The notes: generated from the sequence alone by a model not told the origin. 64,000 nucleotides of DNA from Phycisphaeraceae bacterium (GCA_028277745.1 JANQFR010000049.1:1-64000), one strand, 5' to 3'. Counted from the stretch's first letter, positions 24,896 to 36,213 are shown. A program made the numbers and translations.

Positions 24896-25744
24896 TTACG
24901 CTCGCCGGTAGTGGTCATGAACTGTGGAGCCGCGACGATCGGTCCACATCTGACGAAAACCAAAATCCTCAATGCTCTTCCGACACGATGCGAGGTCTTT
25001 CCCGCAACGATTTAATGCGTGCTCGTGCCATTCGATGAAAATTTCGCGCAACCGATCTCCACCCAGCAGATCTTTCATACCTTCCAATACCCCGACTTCT
25101 CCACCCTCCACATCGATTTTAATCACATCAGGGCCGCGTTGTTTTTGAGTGGCGAATGTGTCCAAGGAGATCACCTGCACATCAACGATGGCAAGCCCGT
25201 CTAGGGGTTCTTCGTCCGTAACCAGTCGGTTCTGACCGGACTTGCCTTTTTCTGCGATTTCCAGCTTTCCTGCGGCGTCTCGTTCACCAACCGCCAGACG
25301 ATGCAGGATCATGTTGTCCAATCCGTTGATCCGGCGGTTTTCTGAGAGACGATCAAAATTATCAATATCGGGTTCGAAACAATAAAAAACGCAATTCGAT
25401 TCCGAATCGACTTTCGCCAACGGGATCGTTGTCAAGCCGATATTCGCACCGACATCATAAACCACATCACCGGAACGCAGGCTGTCACGCAAACGCTTAA
25501 GAACCTCCATCTCCCAGATGACCATCGCGTCGATCTGAGCGATCTGGTAACGATTCTTAACCGAGAAAGCAAGGCCTTGTTCAAAGACTCGCTGACGATG
25601 CGTTCCCCGCATCAAGATGACACGATCTCTGGGCCACTTAATGATTGAACTAATGCCCGAACGCGCCAGCCATATCACCAATGGCGAGCGGCCAAACATC
25701 TTATACATGAAGGTTAAACCAATCATTATGACCTCCGGGCTCAC
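24896..25744 (-). CDS. FkbM-family methyltransferase
   Basis: 282 residues. The SAM-binding motif is VVYDVGANIGLTT, and the FkbM pattern continues with FEPDIDNFDRLSENRRING and DVIKIDVEGGEVGVLEGM. FkbM proteins O-methylate polyketides and, in polysaccharide clusters, sugars. The GTG at 25744 overlaps the TGA of the upstream fusion gene by 4 bp, so translation is coupled; an ATG at 25726 is a possible second start. Base composition is lower in GC than the housekeeping genes. Confidence 0.87.
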   Translation of the reverse strand: MSPEVIMIGLTFMYKMFGRSPLVIWLARSGISSIIKWPRDRVILMRGTHRQRVFEQGLAFSVKNRYQIAQIDAMVIWEMEVLKRLRDSLRSGDVVYDVGANIGLTTIPLAKVDSESNCVFYCFEPDIDNFDRLSENRRINGLDNMILHRLAVGERDAAGKLEIAEKGKSGQNRLVTDEEPLDGLAIVDVQVISLDTFATQKQRGPDVIKIDVEGGEVGVLEGMKDLLGGDRLREIFIEWHEHALNRCGKDLASCRKSIEDFGFRQMWTDRRGSTVHDHYRRA

Positions 25745-28149
25745 TCGCCATGCAAGCGCTTCTCACTCGCGTCGCTGATTCTCTTCCGCCATAGAAGATG
25801 GTGGAGCAAGAAAACACCACATAGTCCTCCGGCCGCTTGAGCGATGAAAACGCCTGAAGCCGCAATCCAATACCCCAGGAGGCCCCCACCAATCACAATC
25901 ACGAGGGTCAAGACCGCCGCAACAGCCCAGCCCAAGCTTAACTTGTTTAATCCCCGCGCCAGCGCGGACAATTGGCCATAAATTGCAGCTGCGAGTGCAA
26001 ACAGCATGGCTGACGCCAGCGTTGTGCGTGACACCACCGCGTCAGGACCGAGCCAAACGCTGACGATCCAGGGGCCGGCGATCATCACGCCCACCGATAC
26101 GACGAGCCAGGCGGCTCCCAGCAAGAGTACTGAGAAACCAAGCCCGCGGGCGAGCCAATGCGCCTCGCCCGAACTCACCGCATCGCCGTACGCCGGCCAA
26201 ACGGCCCGTTCGATCGACTGTGAAACAACGATCATCAGCATCGATAGACGGAAAGCCGCGGCGTAAATCGCCACCGCGGATGCTCCATCAGTCATCGCCA
26301 CCAGCAGCGGCCCCGATTGAAACAATAATAAATCCGCCCATATGAAACCCGCGTATCGCCAGCCGCGCCCGAGTAAAGGCGAGACCGCCCGACCACCTGC
26401 ATCACCCCGGGCGAAGGACGGCAGTATGCCCCATCGGCGCCCCAACCAACGCGACAGCAGTCCGCTGATCAGAGGCGGACTCATGAGAATCGCTGCGATC
26501 CACGACATCGGGACCCCGAGCCAGAGCCCTCCGACCGCTAAAGTAATCGCGGCAATCTGGGTGATGATCAGGAACGCGTAAGCCACGTCGCCGCGTTGAC
26601 TGGCTTGCAACGCCACCAGCCAGACGCCGCCATACAGACCTAAAGCCGCGGTCGCCATGGTCACGGCCGCCACCACCGCAACATTGACCGCTCCCGCAGC
26701 GGCCGCGGCGCCCAACACCGTTTCCCAGGGCATCCAGAACGCCGAAGACGCCGATAAGACCGCCGCCCCCAAGGCGACCCATCCGACAAACGCCGCCGCG
26801 CCCGCAATCAACGATCCGGCCCGTTGCGGGTCGACCCAGCGGGCGGCGCCGACCTGAGTCATCAAGGCGTGCGGCACGCCGACTGTCAGCATGCCTAAAC
26901 CGAGCGTTAACGCCGCGACCGTCACCCAGAACCCCATGGCGGCTTCGCCGATCGCCCTGATCATCACGCCAAGCAGGACAAACTGCCCCGCCGCGTATAC
27001 GAACTGATAGACGATCCCTGAAACCGCGGCTCTGATCGCTCTCCCGCCGCGGCTCCGGGACGCCTCCCCCCCGCCGATCAACGCCATTGATTGCGTCAAG
27101 AGGGTTTGATATGACTCCAGTACTGGATTCATGAGGCGGGTCAGCGCCCAACTATTGCCCGTCGGAAGAACAATCCGCCCCGCCAGGTCATGGATGCGAA
27201 GCGTATCGCTCAACCTTCTTTGATCCGAAGACTCACGGCGACGGGCGGCCACCGCAGCCCTGAAAGGTTTCGTCATCATCCGATAGTACTGACGACACTT
27301 CGCATTCGGCATCCAATGCGACAGCACAAACACCCATTGCCCTATTTCCATCAAAACCAGCACGGGCAGCAACAGCAGCAGCGTGCTCCATCGATAGTAG
27401 GTCAACAGCAACGCCCATCGGTTCCGCTCCAAATGTTCATAGGCCTTCAGCGGCGCATTGGGAATGTACTTATGCCGCACCGCCGCGTCCGGACAAAACC
27501 AGCAGGGATAGCCGGCTTGCGTGAGTTTCCATCCCAGGTCGGCGTCTTCGAGATACATGTAAAAGCTCTCGTCGAACAAGCCGAACCGGTCCAAGAGGTC
27601 CATCCGGAGCATGACCGCGCAGCCGGAGGGAAAGTCGATGGTGCGCGGCGTGTCGTACTGTCCCCGGTCCTCTTCGCCGTAGCCGGTCATCATGCCGAAG
27701 CCAAGGTAATGCGAGCGGTTGCCGACGGTGTTGATGATGTTCGGTTGGTCGAAAAGAACGATTTTCGGTTGAACGGCGCCCGCGTCGGGGTGCGCGGCCA
27801 TGAAGTCTGCGAGGGTCCGCAGCCAGCCCGATTCAACGGCGGTGTCCGCATTAAGCAGGACGAGATAGTCGGCGTCGGGGCGTGTCTCCTTAATGTGTTC
27901 ATAGCCCGCGTTATTGGCGCCGGCGTAGCCCCGGTTCTCCGGCAGCGCCAGGACCTCGACATCGGAAAAGTTCTGCCGGACCCACGCGACGCTCCCGTCG
28001 GTTGAGGCGTCATCGACCATCAGCAAGTGAACGTCAACGCCGGGATCGTCGGACGACAACAACGCCTCGAAACAATCTCTGAGGTCGGCTCGATTGTTGT
28101 AGCAAGCGACCATCACCACAACGCGGCGTTTCACGGCGGGATCATTCAC
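25741..28149 (-). CDS. GT2 glycosyltransferase fused to Wzx-type flippase
   Basis: 802 residues from the GTG at 28149, which overlaps the TGA of the DUF2304 gene by 4 bp; the frame is open further up but only over that gene. Residues 1 to about 260 are a GT2 domain (MVACYNN, VDDASTD at 45-51, LLNADT near 99, LEDADLGWKL near 200). One or two hydrophobic helices (250-285) and a basic linker follow. From about 370 to 802 there are 10-12 helices typical of polysaccharide flippases (VSGIVYQFVYAAGQFVLLG onward). One polypeptide thus joins sugar addition and lipid-linked glycan transport. No frameshift or stop separates the halves. Confidence 0.82.
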   Translation of the reverse strand: MNDPAVKRRVVVMVACYNNRADLRDCFEALLSSDDPGVDVHLLMVDDASTDGSVAWVRQNFSDVEVLALPENRGYAGANNAGYEHIKETRPDADYLVLLNADTAVESGWLRTLADFMAAHPDAGAVQPKIVLFDQPNIINTVGNRSHYLGFGMMTGYGEEDRGQYDTPRTIDFPSGCAVMLRMDLLDRFGLFDESFYMYLEDADLGWKLTQAGYPCWFCPDAAVRHKYIPNAPLKAYEHLERNRWALLLTYYRWSTLLLLLPVLVLMEIGQWVFVLSHWMPNAKCRQYYRMMTKPFRAAVAARRRESSDQRRLSDTLRIHDLAGRIVLPTGNSWALTRLMNPVLESYQTLLTQSMALIGGGEASRSRGGRAIRAAVSGIVYQFVYAAGQFVLLGVMIRAIGEAAMGFWVTVAALTLGLGMLTVGVPHALMTQVGAARWVDPQRAGSLIAGAAAFVGWVALGAAVLSASSAFWMPWETVLGAAAAAGAVNVAVVAAVTMATAALGLYGGVWLVALQASQRGDVAYAFLIITQIAAITLAVGGLWLGVPMSWIAAILMSPPLISGLLSRWLGRRWGILPSFARGDAGGRAVSPLLGRGWRYAGFIWADLLLFQSGPLLVAMTDGASAVAIYAAAFRLSMLMIVVSQSIERAVWPAYGDAVSSGEAHWLARGLGFSVLLLGAAWLVVSVGVMIAGPWIVSVWLGPDAVVSRTTLASAMLFALAAAIYGQLSALARGLNKLSLGWAVAAVLTLVIVIGGGLLGYWIAASGVFIAQAAGGLCGVFLLHHLLWRKRISDASEKRLHGE

Positions 28150-28523
28150 GAAGCGTTTGAGCCGGCGTCGGTTTCGGAACGGTTGGACGATTGCGAGATC
28201 GCGATGATCTGCGCCAACTGATCGATCTTGCGCTCCTGCACGCTCACGATCGAAAGCAGGATGAACGTGGTCAGCAGGAAGTAGATCGCGACGCAAAGGG
28301 TCAGCAGGGTCGGCTTTTCGATCTCCAAAACGTTCTGCAGGAAGACGACGCCGTTGGGCCAGAGGGCGAACAAGAGGAACGGCAGGCCGGTGAACAGCAG
28401 CAGCAGGACGTAGCGCTCCTTGAGGCGCTGGGCGCGGAGCGATCGGATCGTGAGCAGCGTGATGACCACGGCGACGCCCAGGAGGATCAACGTGCGCAGG
28501 TGCAGCAGCGTGTCGAGGTTCAT
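28146..28523 (-). CDS. DUF2304 membrane protein
   Basis: 125 residues with three hydrophobic helices and a polar C-terminal tail that begins VQERKIDQLAQIIA. The layout matches DUF2304, a family almost always found beside DPM1-like glycosyltransferases and thought to help present polyprenyl-linked sugars. It overlaps both neighbours by 4 bp (GT2 upstream, fusion gene downstream), which fits that role. Function remains inferred. Confidence 0.82.
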   Translation of the reverse strand: MNLDTLLHLRTLILLGVAVVITLLTIRSLRAQRLKERYVLLLLFTGLPFLLFALWPNGVVFLQNVLEIEKPTLLTLCVAIYFLLTTFILLSIVSVQERKIDQLAQIIAISQSSNRSETDAGSNAS

Positions 28524-29257
28524 GGCGGGGCGATCCTTTCAGCGGGCCAGGGGTTGCGGATCAGGTCGAGCAGCAAGGCGGCGGACACCTTGGCGACGTA
28601 GAAAAGGCCGTGGAGGAAGGGGATGGACGTGACGCCGGCGAGGCGCTCCTCCATGACCACGGACGCCTCGGCGACGCGGAAGCCGGCGCGGTGGAGCAGG
28701 AGGATGACCTCCGGCTCGGGGTAGTCGTCGGGGTACCAGTAGGCGTAAGCGTGGATGACGCGCCGGTTGGCGGCCCGGAAGCCGGAGGTCGGATCGGTGA
28801 TCCCGACGCGGGTGCAGAGATTGATCAGGTGCCGGATGACGCGGATGCCGAGCATGCGTGAGGCGGGGGGCAGGTAGCCGTCGCGTTGGAGGAAGCGGGA
28901 GCCGATGATCAGGTCGGCGTTTTTTTCACGCATGGCGTCGAGGAGTTTGCTTACTTCGGCGGGGGGGTGCTGCCCGTCGCCGTCGACCTGGACGGCGACG
29001 TCGTAGCCGTGCATGGCGGCGTAGCGGTATCCGGTCTGCATGGCCCCGCCGATGCCGAGGTTGAACGGCAGCCGGACGACCGCGGCGTCGGCGGGAACCT
29101 CCTGGGCGGTGCGGTCGGTCGAGGCGTCGTCGACCACGAGCACGTCGGCGCCGGGCAGGCAGCGGCGGACCTCCTGAACGACCGAGGCGATGGAGCCGGC
29201 CTCATTGTGCGCGGGGATGATAATCAGCAGGCGTGGCGACGCCGGATCGGTCGGCAT
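28520..29257 (-). CDS. DPM1-like glycosyltransferase family 2
   Basis: 245 residues without membrane helices. It has LLIIIPAHNEAGSI at the start, VVDDASTDRT near 40, and QVDGDGQHPP near 95, the pattern of dolichyl/polyprenyl-phosphate mannose or glucose synthases. Its product would be a lipid-linked sugar used on the outer face of the membrane. It is first in a run of four minus-strand genes with coupled stops and starts (DPM1-like, DUF2304, GT2-flippase, FkbM). Confidence 0.87.
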   Translation of the reverse strand: MPTDPASPRLLIIIPAHNEAGSIASVVQEVRRCLPGADVLVVDDASTDRTAQEVPADAAVVRLPFNLGIGGAMQTGYRYAAMHGYDVAVQVDGDGQHPPAEVSKLLDAMREKNADLIIGSRFLQRDGYLPPASRMLGIRVIRHLINLCTRVGITDPTSGFRAANRRVIHAYAYWYPDDYPEPEVILLLHRAGFRVAEASVVMEERLAGVTSIPFLHGLFYVAKVSAALLLDLIRNPWPAERIAPP

Positions 29258-29320
29258 AGATGGATGATAAAGGGTGGGCCCGCCGACTGCGAAGCGGCCG
29301 GGGTTGGTGATGTCTTGAGA

Positions 29321-29368
29321 TCCGGACCTTCGGCCGCCTGCGGCGCCCTCAGGACCGGCTTTGGGCTT
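29321..29368. repeat. Hairpin repeat, family B, copy 1
   Basis: A unit of about 48 bp, CCGGACCTTCG-GCCGCC-TGC-GGCG-CCCTCAGGACCGG, that recurs at 39637-39685 and, more diverged, at 60178-60226. The core can fold as GCCGCC-TGC-GGCGG. It is in the gap between glyA and the DPM1-like gene. Confidence 0.75.
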
Positions 29369-29372
29369 GGCG

Positions 29373-30653
29373 TCAGTGCGGCATCGGGAACCGTCGGCAA
29401 ACCTGCTGCACCTGCTCGCGCACCTCGTCGTGGACGGCCTCGTCGCCGCCGGCGGAGAGGACCTGATCGATCAGGGAGGCGACGATGCGGATGTCGTCTT
29501 CCTTGAAGCCGCGGGTGGTGAGGGCGGGCGTGCCCAGGCGCAGGCCGCTGGTGACCTTGGGGGGGCGGGGGTCGTTGGGGATGCCGTTCTTGTTGGTAAT
29601 GATGCCGGCGGCCTCGAGCCACTGCTCGGCCTCGGCGCCGGTGAGGGACTCGCTCTTGGGGCGGAGGTCGACGAGCATGAGGTGGTTGTCGGTGCCGCCG
29701 GAGCAGAGGCGGTAGCCGTGGCCGGTGAGGGCCTCGGCGAGGGCCTGGGCGTTGGCGACGACCTGCTGGGCGTAGGTCTTGAATTCGGGGCGCAGGGCTT
29801 CACCGAAGGCGGCGGCCTTGGCGGCGATGATGTGCATGAGCGGCCCGCCCTGCGAGCCGGGGAAGACGCGGCGGTCGACCTTCTTGGCGATCTCTTCATC
29901 GTCGGTGAGCAGCAGGCCGCCGCGCGGGCCGCGGAGGGTCTTGTGCGTCGTGGTGGAGACGAGGTGGGCGTGGGGGAACGGCGAGGGGTGGACGCCCGCG
30001 GCCACGAGCCCGGCGATGTGGGCGATGTCGGCCATGAGGAAGGCGCCGACCTCGTCGGCGATCTCACGGAACTTCGCGAAGTCGATGACGCGCGGGTAGG
30101 CGGAGTAGCCGCAGATGATGAGCTTGGGCTTGTGCTCGAGGGCCTGGCTGCGGACGTGATCGAAGTCGATCAGCTCGGTCTCCGGATCGAGGCGGTAGTC
30201 GACGATACGGTAGAAGTGGCCGGAGAAGTTGACCTTGAGCCCGTGGGAGAGGTGCCCGCCGGAGGCGATGGGCAGGGACAGGACGGTATCGCCGGGCTGG
30301 AGCAGGGCCATGAAGGCGGCGACGTTGGCGTTGGCGCCGGAGTGGGGCTGGACGTTGGCGAAGCGGCAGTTGAACAGCTGCTTGGCGCGGTCGCGGGCGA
30401 GGTCTTCGACCTGGTCGTGGAACTGGCAGCCGCCGTAGTAGCGTGCGCCGGGATAGCCCTCGGCGTACTTGTTGGTGAGCACGGTGCCCATCGCCGCCAT
30501 GACCGCGGGGGATGCGTGGTTCTCCGAAGCGATCATCTCGAGGGTGTTCTCCTGCCGCATCTGCTCGGCGGAGACCATCCGCCACAACTCGGGGTCGTGT
30601 TGCGCGATGGGGTTGGAGGGGGCGTCAAGGGTCGCGGCGTCTGCGGCGGTCAT
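29373..30653 (-). CDS. glyA: Serine hydroxymethyltransferase
   Basis: 426 residues from the ATG at 30653, chosen for the GGAG about 5 bases upstream; a longer frame to 30749 adds an unlikely Arg-rich leader. The PLP lysine is K238 in [14 protein letters not shown]. Other family segments are [28 protein letters not shown] and [10 protein letters not shown]. It converts serine and tetrahydrofolate to glycine and methylene-tetrahydrofolate. The catalytic features are all in place. Confidence 0.95.
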   Translation of the reverse strand: MTAADAATLDAPSNPIAQHDPELWRMVSAEQMRQENTLEMIASENHASPAVMAAMGTVLTNKYAEGYPGARYYGGCQFHDQVEDLARDRAKQLFNCRFANVQPHSGANANVAAFMALLQPGDTVLSLPIASGGHLSHGLKVNFSGHFYRIVDYRLDPETELIDFDHVRSQALEHKPKLIICGYSAYPRVIDFAKFREIADEVGAFLMADIAHIAGLVAAGVHPSPFPHAHLVSTTTHKTLRGPRGGLLLTDDEEIAKKVDRRVFPGSQGGPLMHIIAAKAAAFGEALRPEFKTYAQQVVANAQALAEALTGHGYRLCSGGTDNHLMLVDLRPKSESLTGAEAEQWLEAAGIITNKNGIPNDPRPPKVTSGLRLGTPALTTRGFKEDDIRIVASLIDQVLSAGGDEAVHDEVREQVQQVCRRFPMPH

Positions 30654-30745
30654 GGGCGTCTCCGGGGTATCGGATGTGGCGTCGGGAGGCGAGGCGGGGT
30701 GAGGATTCAATCGTAGCCGTGCGCGGCGGCGGCCGCAATCCGCGG

Positions 30746-33700
30746 TCATCGCGGGCCGAGCGGGGCGCCGTCGATGACGAACGTGCGGTTCTGGCCCCCC
30801 AGAAGCAGGCGATTATCGAGGGCGATCGTCAGGGACGGCGTCAACCGCTGGGGCGTGACCGGGAGATAGTGCTCTTCGAGGATGGCCCCGTTTTCGCGGT
30901 CAAGCACGAACAGGCCGCAAAGCGGCCGATGCTCCGCCGGGAGGGGCGGGTCGGCGTGGAGCCACGGCTCGTCATCGGGCCGGGCCTGGTCATCGGGGTC
31001 GAGCGCGGCGGCGACGACCACAAACCGTCGGGTGACCCATTGCGTCAACAGGCGTTTGCCGATGCCGCTGGAGATGGCGTCCCGCCAAAGCAGCGCCCCT
31101 TCGGCGGAAATCGCGACGGCTTCCATGGCGGAGAGCAGCTGCCATTGGTGCTCGGCCACGACCGCCTGGACCGTCGGGTCACCCTCGGTCGCTTGAAGGG
31201 GGACCATCGTGAGGGCCTGCCCGGACCTTGGGTCCAGGCCGAGGGCGGCGTTTTTGGCGTCAAACAGCATGAGGAGATTCGGGTCGACCCAGCAACGGTT
31301 GGTGAGCATGAAATCGGCCGGGCTGGTCCGCCACGCCACGACGCCGTCGAAGCTGTGGTAAGCGGTGATGCGCCGCACCCCGACCGCGATCAGCAGGCCG
31401 TCGCCGGTGAAGCCCAGCCACTGGCGGTTCTCCTCGTCTTCAAGGGTGGGGCAGCGGGGCTCGCCGGTAACCAGGTCGAGCATGACGACGGCGTTGCCCG
31501 CGGCGTCGGTGCCGGGCGAGGTGACGCCCGCCAGGGCGATGGTGTCGTAGCCGACCTCGAGCAGCGAGAGGCTGTCGATGTCACTGCGGTGCTGCCAGAG
31601 CGTCCGGCCGGTGCGGCGGTCGATCCCCGCGACCCGGCCGGCGGTGTTGGCCAACACGATCACGCTCTCACTCAGGCCCACGAAAAAGCCCGGTTCGGGC
31701 GTCGTGACATTGGGGGCCAACCGCCCATCCCGCACGATCACCGGGCCGAGGTCGATCTGTCGGATGAACTGCCGCTGCTCGGCGCGGTCGTCTTCCGCCC
31801 GGCGCGGCCCGCCGACCGCGTCAAGCAACGCCGCGCCGTCGACCATCGCGTAGGCGGCCTCTCCGGTCGCCGCTTCGAGCACGTACACCCGTCCCTGCCG
31901 CGGCGACCACAGCAACACGTCCGCATCGGTCATCGCCAGCAGTTCGAGCGGCCCATCGTCCGGCCGGCTGAAGCTCCACAGCGGCTGCGCCAGGTTGTCG
32001 CCGTAGCAGAAAGCGGTCTGGTCGCGGAACACCATGAACCGGTCGCGCGGCGCAAACAACGACGAAGACGCCGGGGGGGTCATCAACATGCCGGGCACCG
32101 ATTGGACGCCGGACAGCGGCAGCGTCACGGTCGGCAGCCGGCTGTGGACCGCCTCGCGCATCGACAGGTCCGCGAGCCAGCGGTCGATGTCGACCGGCGC
32201 GCCGTCGCGGATCGGCGCGAGCCCGGGCTGCTCACGGCTGACGCGGCGCAGCCATTGCGCGGCGCGCGACGGCTGGTCAGCGCGGTCGTACGCCTCCGCC
32301 AGGGCGCCCGCGATCAGGGCGATCAGCTCGGGGTCGTCGGACATCGGGTAGGCCCGCCGCAACGACCGCGCCGCCGCCGCCGACTCGCCGCGATCGATGT
32401 CGATCCGCCCCGCCTCATACAGCGCCCGCGGCGCCGCGGTCGACAAGGGGTAGGCGTCCGCCAGCGCCGTCATCGCCGCCGCGTCGGGCCCCGCGCGCCG
32501 CCGCAGCTCCGCCAGCCGCTGAGCCGCCATCGCGTCGTAGCGCTGATACACCGGCCGGCCGTGCCGCTCGATCAGCCGCGCCAGGCGGTGGCGGGCTTCG
32601 ATCCCCGCCTGCCGCACGTTCGTGCGGTCGGTGTAGAGTTGGGCCGACAACGTCGGGTCCAGCAGGATCGCCTGGTAGTGATCCACGGCCGACTCGATCC
32701 GGTCGACCTGCTCCAGGAACCGTGCAAGGGTGATCTGGTAAGCCGCCTCCTGGGCCGGGTCCGCCGTGGCGGTCGCCAGTCGGTCGAACAGTGCCGACCG
32801 CAGCTCGACCCCGCCGCCGCGGTCGGCGCGCGTCAAGTCCAGCACCTGCTCGAACACCCGCGCCTGGGTCAGCGATTCGTGATGCTCCACCGCCGCCAGG
32901 GTGTGGTCCACCCCCGCCAGCACCGCGTCATCCCGTCCCGAACGCAACGCGAGCTGCGCCAACGCCAGCCCCGGCTCGACCGACTGGGGCTGGTCCATCA
33001 TCTGTCGCGTCAGGTTCGCATACGCCCGGTTCCATCCCAGGTACGCCCGCAACAGCGTGCTGGTCGCCAGAACCGCCTGCCCCTCGAGCACGAGCACGTT
33101 GCCCGGTTCGCCCGTGCCCATCTCGCGGATGACCCGGCCGTCGTCGAGCGACACACAGACCACCCGGTCGTTGGTCGACGCCGCCACGAAGTCCCGCGTC
33201 ACGCTCACCATGCCGCTGACCTCACCCGCGGCGCCGGCGCCGAGCGGGGCCGTCCAGCGGGGCTCGAGCGTCCGCCCGTCAAACAGCGTCAACCCGCGCC
33301 CGACGCCCAGCACGTCGTCGCCCGCCTCGATCAGGTAACGCACCCCCGCCCAGGCCTTGCCGGTCGGCGGCTCAAGCAACGCGCCCGTCTCGGGGTCCAG
33401 CCGCATCACCCGCACCGATCGCTGCTGGACCATCGGCGCCAGCAGGCCCGCCTCGACCACCACCGGGCGGGCGAACCCGTAAGCGGATCCGTCGTTGCGC
33501 CCGCGCTGCCCCGCCGACGCCAGGACGTCGTCGCCGAACACCTTCACCCATCGCGCCTGGCCGCTGCGGCCGTCGATCGCGGCGACGACGCCCACGTTGT
33601 CGCTCACGTACACCCGTTGGCCGGCCGTCAACGCCTGAGGCGAGGGCCCCGCCGCGTACCGGCTCGCGGTCACCGTGCTCGAGATATGCCGCCGCCAGAG

Positions 33701-35068
33701 CACCTCCCCGGTTTCACTGTCCAGCGCCGCCACGAACGCGTCGCGGAACCCCGACATCTGGCTGCGGCGCACCAAGACATACACCCGCCCGTGTCCGGGC
33801 ATGGGCGTGCCGTGAAAGTAGGCCCGCTCCAACGTCGGGTCCAGCTCGCCCGGGGTCCGCGACCACAGCAGCTCACCGGTGGACCGGTCCACCGCCGCCA
33901 GTGTCGTCACCGACCGGGACGTCGCCAGGCCTCGCAACGGCCACTGCCGCGCCTGGCCCACGATCCCCACCACCTTGTCGGCCAGGACCGCCACGCCCCG
34001 CGCGTCGGCCGGCGCCTGGGTCATCCGTGCAAACCGGCGGTTCAGGCGGCTCGCCTCCTCGGGCTCGGCCTGCTCAAACACCCACAGCTCCCGGCCGGAA
34101 CTGCGGTCCAACGCCACGATCCGGCGCCCGTCATTGACGTAGAGCATGTCGCCGTCTCCCGACGTCGGGAGCATCAGCAACCGCCGCGACGACGCATTGC
34201 CATCGGCTTCGCGTCCGACCCGGCGCCGCAGCAGCGCCTCGGGCGAATCGGGCGGGTTGTCCGCGCCCATCTCCACCGTCCACAACGGCTCCATGCCGTC
34301 GGCCGGCAGCTCCGCCGGGTCCACCACCGGCCCGCGCTGCGCACGCTCCAGCCGCAACGGCGGGTTGAGCCCCAGCGCCATCGCGCGCACGGCCTCGGCG
34401 CCCTCGGTCAGCCCCCGCGCCGTCAACGTGTCCTCGTGGGCGGCCTGGCGCTCGGCGTCGCCGGTCAGCAACCCCGCGATCGCCTGGAGGGTGTGATACC
34501 GCTCGCGATGCCGGTCCAGGTCCGGATGGCCGCTGACTTCATCGAGCACGCCCGCCGCCGATGACGCGTCCGCCTGCTCCAGGTAGAGGGCCGCCAGCCC
34601 CAGCGCGGTTTCCAGGCCGGTGGGCGTCAGCGCATACCGGCGCATGACTTGTTCCATGGCCGCCGTGCTCGGGCCGCCCGCCGCCGCTTCCGCCAGCGCC
34701 CGCTCCGCCGCCGGCTCATAGACCCGACGATAAGCGGCCAGCAACTGCTCGTCGGACGCGATCCATCGACGCACCCACAGCACCGCGTCTTCGTAACGCG
34801 CCCCGTTCTCGTCACCCTCGCCCATCAGCTTGTGGGGGTATTGCTCAGCGACCCGCTGGAGCAGCTCCACCGCCTCGGTCAGCCGGCCCTGCTCGCGGCG
34901 CTGCCTGGCTTCGTCCACCAGCTCGTTGGCCGCGGGCGAGTCTTCGACGTAGACCGGCGCCGTCGCACGGGCGCGGGACCCCTGGCCCAAGGCCGGCGGC
35001 GCCCCCATCCCGATCATCGCCGCCACCACCGCCGCCCACGCGATCCGTCGCCGATTGAACTGCTCCAT
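30746..35068 (-). CDS. Very large exported PQQ-like beta-propeller and TPR protein
   Basis: 1440 residues. A signal peptide ends near AALG at 28. Residues about 40-230 are helical and TPR-like ([26 protein letters not shown]). Two blocks of PQQ-type blades follow, with repeated motifs such as [24 protein letters not shown] and [15 protein letters not shown], separated by another helical repeat region near 700-950. The C-terminal blades end MVPLQATEG to [16 protein letters not shown]-blade proteins without a dehydrogenase active site usually act as scaffolds; no enzyme activity is claimed here. A long opposite-strand frame over it is a composition artefact. Confidence 0.82.
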   Translation of the reverse strand: MEQFNRRRIAWAAVVAAMIGMGAPPALGQGSRARATAPVYVEDSPAANELVDEARQRREQGRLTEAVELLQRVAEQYPHKLMGEGDENGARYEDAVLWVRRWIASDEQLLAAYRRVYEPAAERALAEAAAGGPSTAAMEQVMRRYALTPTGLETALGLAALYLEQADASSAAGVLDEVSGHPDLDRHRERYHTLQAIAGLLTGDAERQAAHEDTLTARGLTEGAEAVRAMALGLNPPLRLERAQRGPVVDPAELPADGMEPLWTVEMGADNPPDSPEALLRRRVGREADGNASSRRLLMLPTSGDGDMLYVNDGRRIVALDRSSGRELWVFEQAEPEEASRLNRRFARMTQAPADARGVAVLADKVVGIVGQARQWPLRGLATSRSVTTLAAVDRSTGELLWSRTPGELDPTLERAYFHGTPMPGHGRVYVLVRRSQMSGFRDAFVAALDSETGEVLWRRHISSTVTASRYAAGPSPQALTAGQRVYVSDNVGVVAAIDGRSGQARWVKVFGDDVLASAGQRGRNDGSAYGFARPVVVEAGLLAPMVQQRSVRVMRLDPETGALLEPPTGKAWAGVRYLIEAGDDVLGVGRGLTLFDGRTLEPRWTAPLGAGAAGEVSGMVSVTRDFVAASTNDRVVCVSLDDGRVIREMGTGEPGNVLVLEGQAVLATSTLLRAYLGWNRAYANLTRQMMDQPQSVEPGLALAQLALRSGRDDAVLAGVDHTLAAVEHHESLTQARVFEQVLDLTRADRGGGVELRSALFDRLATATADPAQEAAYQITLARFLEQVDRIESAVDHYQAILLDPTLSAQLYTDRTNVRQAGIEARHRLARLIERHGRPVYQRYDAMAAQRLAELRRRAGPDAAAMTALADAYPLSTAAPRALYEAGRIDIDRGESAAAARSLRRAYPMSDDPELIALIAGALAEAYDRADQPSRAAQWLRRVSREQPGLAPIRDGAPVDIDRWLADLSMREAVHSRLPTVTLPLSGVQSVPGMLMTPPASSSLFAPRDRFMVFRDQTAFCYGDNLAQPLWSFSRPDDGPLELLAMTDADVLLWSPRQGRVYVLEAATGEAAYAMVDGAALLDAVGGPRRAEDDRAEQRQFIRQIDLGPVIVRDGRLAPNVTTPEPGFFVGLSESVIVLANTAGRVAGIDRRTGRTLWQHRSDIDSLSLLEVGYDTIALAGVTSPGTDAAGNAVVMLDLVTGEPRCPTLEDEENRQWLGFTGDGLLIAVGVRRITAYHSFDGVVAWRTSPADFMLTNRCWVDPNLLMLFDAKNAALGLDPRSGQALTMVPLQATEGDPTVQAVVAEHQWQLLSAMEAVAISAEGALLWRDAISSGIGKRLLTQWVTRRFVVVAAALDPDDQARPDDEPWLHADPPLPAEHRPLCGLFVLDRENGAILEEHYLPVTPQRLTPSLTIALDNRLLLGGQNRTFVIDGAPLGPR

Positions 35069-35240
35069 ACGCTAATTTTAGACCCCAGACGACGCCGACG
35101 CACGAGGTTTTATAGAGACAGCCCCGGCCCGGACGCGGGGCCCAATCCCCGCCCAGACGGTCATCCGTCAGCGATCGGCCATCCCAGCTAAGATGCACGC
35201 CACGCGTTCCTGATCCCGAGTTCCCAACCCCTGAAATCCC

Positions 35241-36134
35241 ATGCCTCGTTTCACCATCGTCGGCGTCGGCGAAGCCTTGTTTGACATCATCGACGGCGAA
35301 GAACGCCTCGGCGGCGCCCCGCTCAACGTCGCGGTCCACGCCCACCAGCTCGGCCGACGCCGCGGCGGGGAGGGCGTGATCGTCTCACGCGTCGGCCAGG
35401 ACGACCTGGGCGACCGGGCGATCGCGCTGGTCCAGCAACGCGACCTGTCGCCCGCGTTCCTCGAAACCGACCCCGACCGCGCCACCGGCCGGGTCTACGT
35501 CGACCTCGGCCCCGACGGCCAGCCCGCCTACGACATCGTCCAGAACGCCGCCTGGGACAACCTCCAGTTCGACCCCGACCTCGAAGACCTCGCCCAGCGC
35601 ACCACCGCTGTCTGCTACGGGTCGCTCGCCCAACGCGACGCCCAGACCCGCAACACCCTCTACCGCTTCCTCGACGCCTGTCCCCACGCCACGAAGATGT
35701 TCGACGTCAACCTCCGCCAGGAGTTTTACGACCGCCGCATCATCCAGCGCAGCGTCGACCAGGCCACGATCCTCAAGCTCAACCTCGACGAGCTGCCGAT
35801 CGTCGCCCAGATGCTCGCGGCCGACCCCGACCCGCGGGCGATCCTGGACAAGCGGCCCGGCCTCCAGATGATCGCCCTGACCCGCGGCGCGGACGGCACC
35901 CGCCTGGTCACGCGTCAGGACACGGTCGACGGCGAGCCGGCCAGCTACCCGGCCCAGGACGGGGCCGACCCCGTCGGCGCGGGCGACGCCTGCGCCGCCG
36001 CCATCCTCGTCGCCCGGGCGTTGCACAAGCCCCTTCAGGACGTGGCCGACCTCGCCAACCACCTGGGCGCTTACGTCGCCTCGAGCCCCGGCGCCACGCC
36101 GGACCTGCCCGAGTCGATCCTCGACCGGGTGTGA
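35241..36134 (+). CDS. PfkB-family carbohydrate kinase (fructokinase-like)
   Basis: 297 residues. The ribokinase/PfkB fold is shown by the N-terminal GGAPLNVAVHAHQLGRR and the C-terminal anion-hole motif DPVGAGDACAAAIL, in which D249 is the catalytic base. The EALFDIIDG opening and the GGAPLN box resemble bacterial fructokinases. It phosphorylates a sugar with ATP in the cytoplasm; the exact sugar is uncertain. It is a single gene, divergent from the PQQ protein. Confidence 0.87.
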   Translation: MPRFTIVGVGEALFDIIDGEERLGGAPLNVAVHAHQLGRRRGGEGVIVSRVGQDDLGDRAIALVQQRDLSPAFLETDPDRATGRVYVDLGPDGQPAYDIVQNAAWDNLQFDPDLEDLAQRTTAVCYGSLAQRDAQTRNTLYRFLDACPHATKMFDVNLRQEFYDRRIIQRSVDQATILKLNLDELPIVAQMLAADPDPRAILDKRPGLQMIALTRGADGTRLVTRQDTVDGEPASYPAQDGADPVGAGDACAAAILVARALHKPLQDVADLANHLGAYVASSPGATPDLPESILDRV

Positions 36135-36213
36135 CCGACCGTTCCGCGGCGGGGGGCTACTCCGCGCGGCGGACTTCCCGATTGACCATGACGGTCCCCG
36201 TGTGGGCGACGAC

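Noticed and set aside
28150-28296. Upstream extension of the GT2-flippase fusion
   Set aside because: It overlaps the DUF2304 gene in another frame; the GTG at 28149 overlaps the DUF2304 stop by 4 bp as in the rest of the operon.
30512-34564. 1350-residue plus-strand frame opposite the PQQ/TPR protein
   Set aside because: No motif or signal peptide; Arg/His/Pro composition; the opposite strand has clear PQQ blades.
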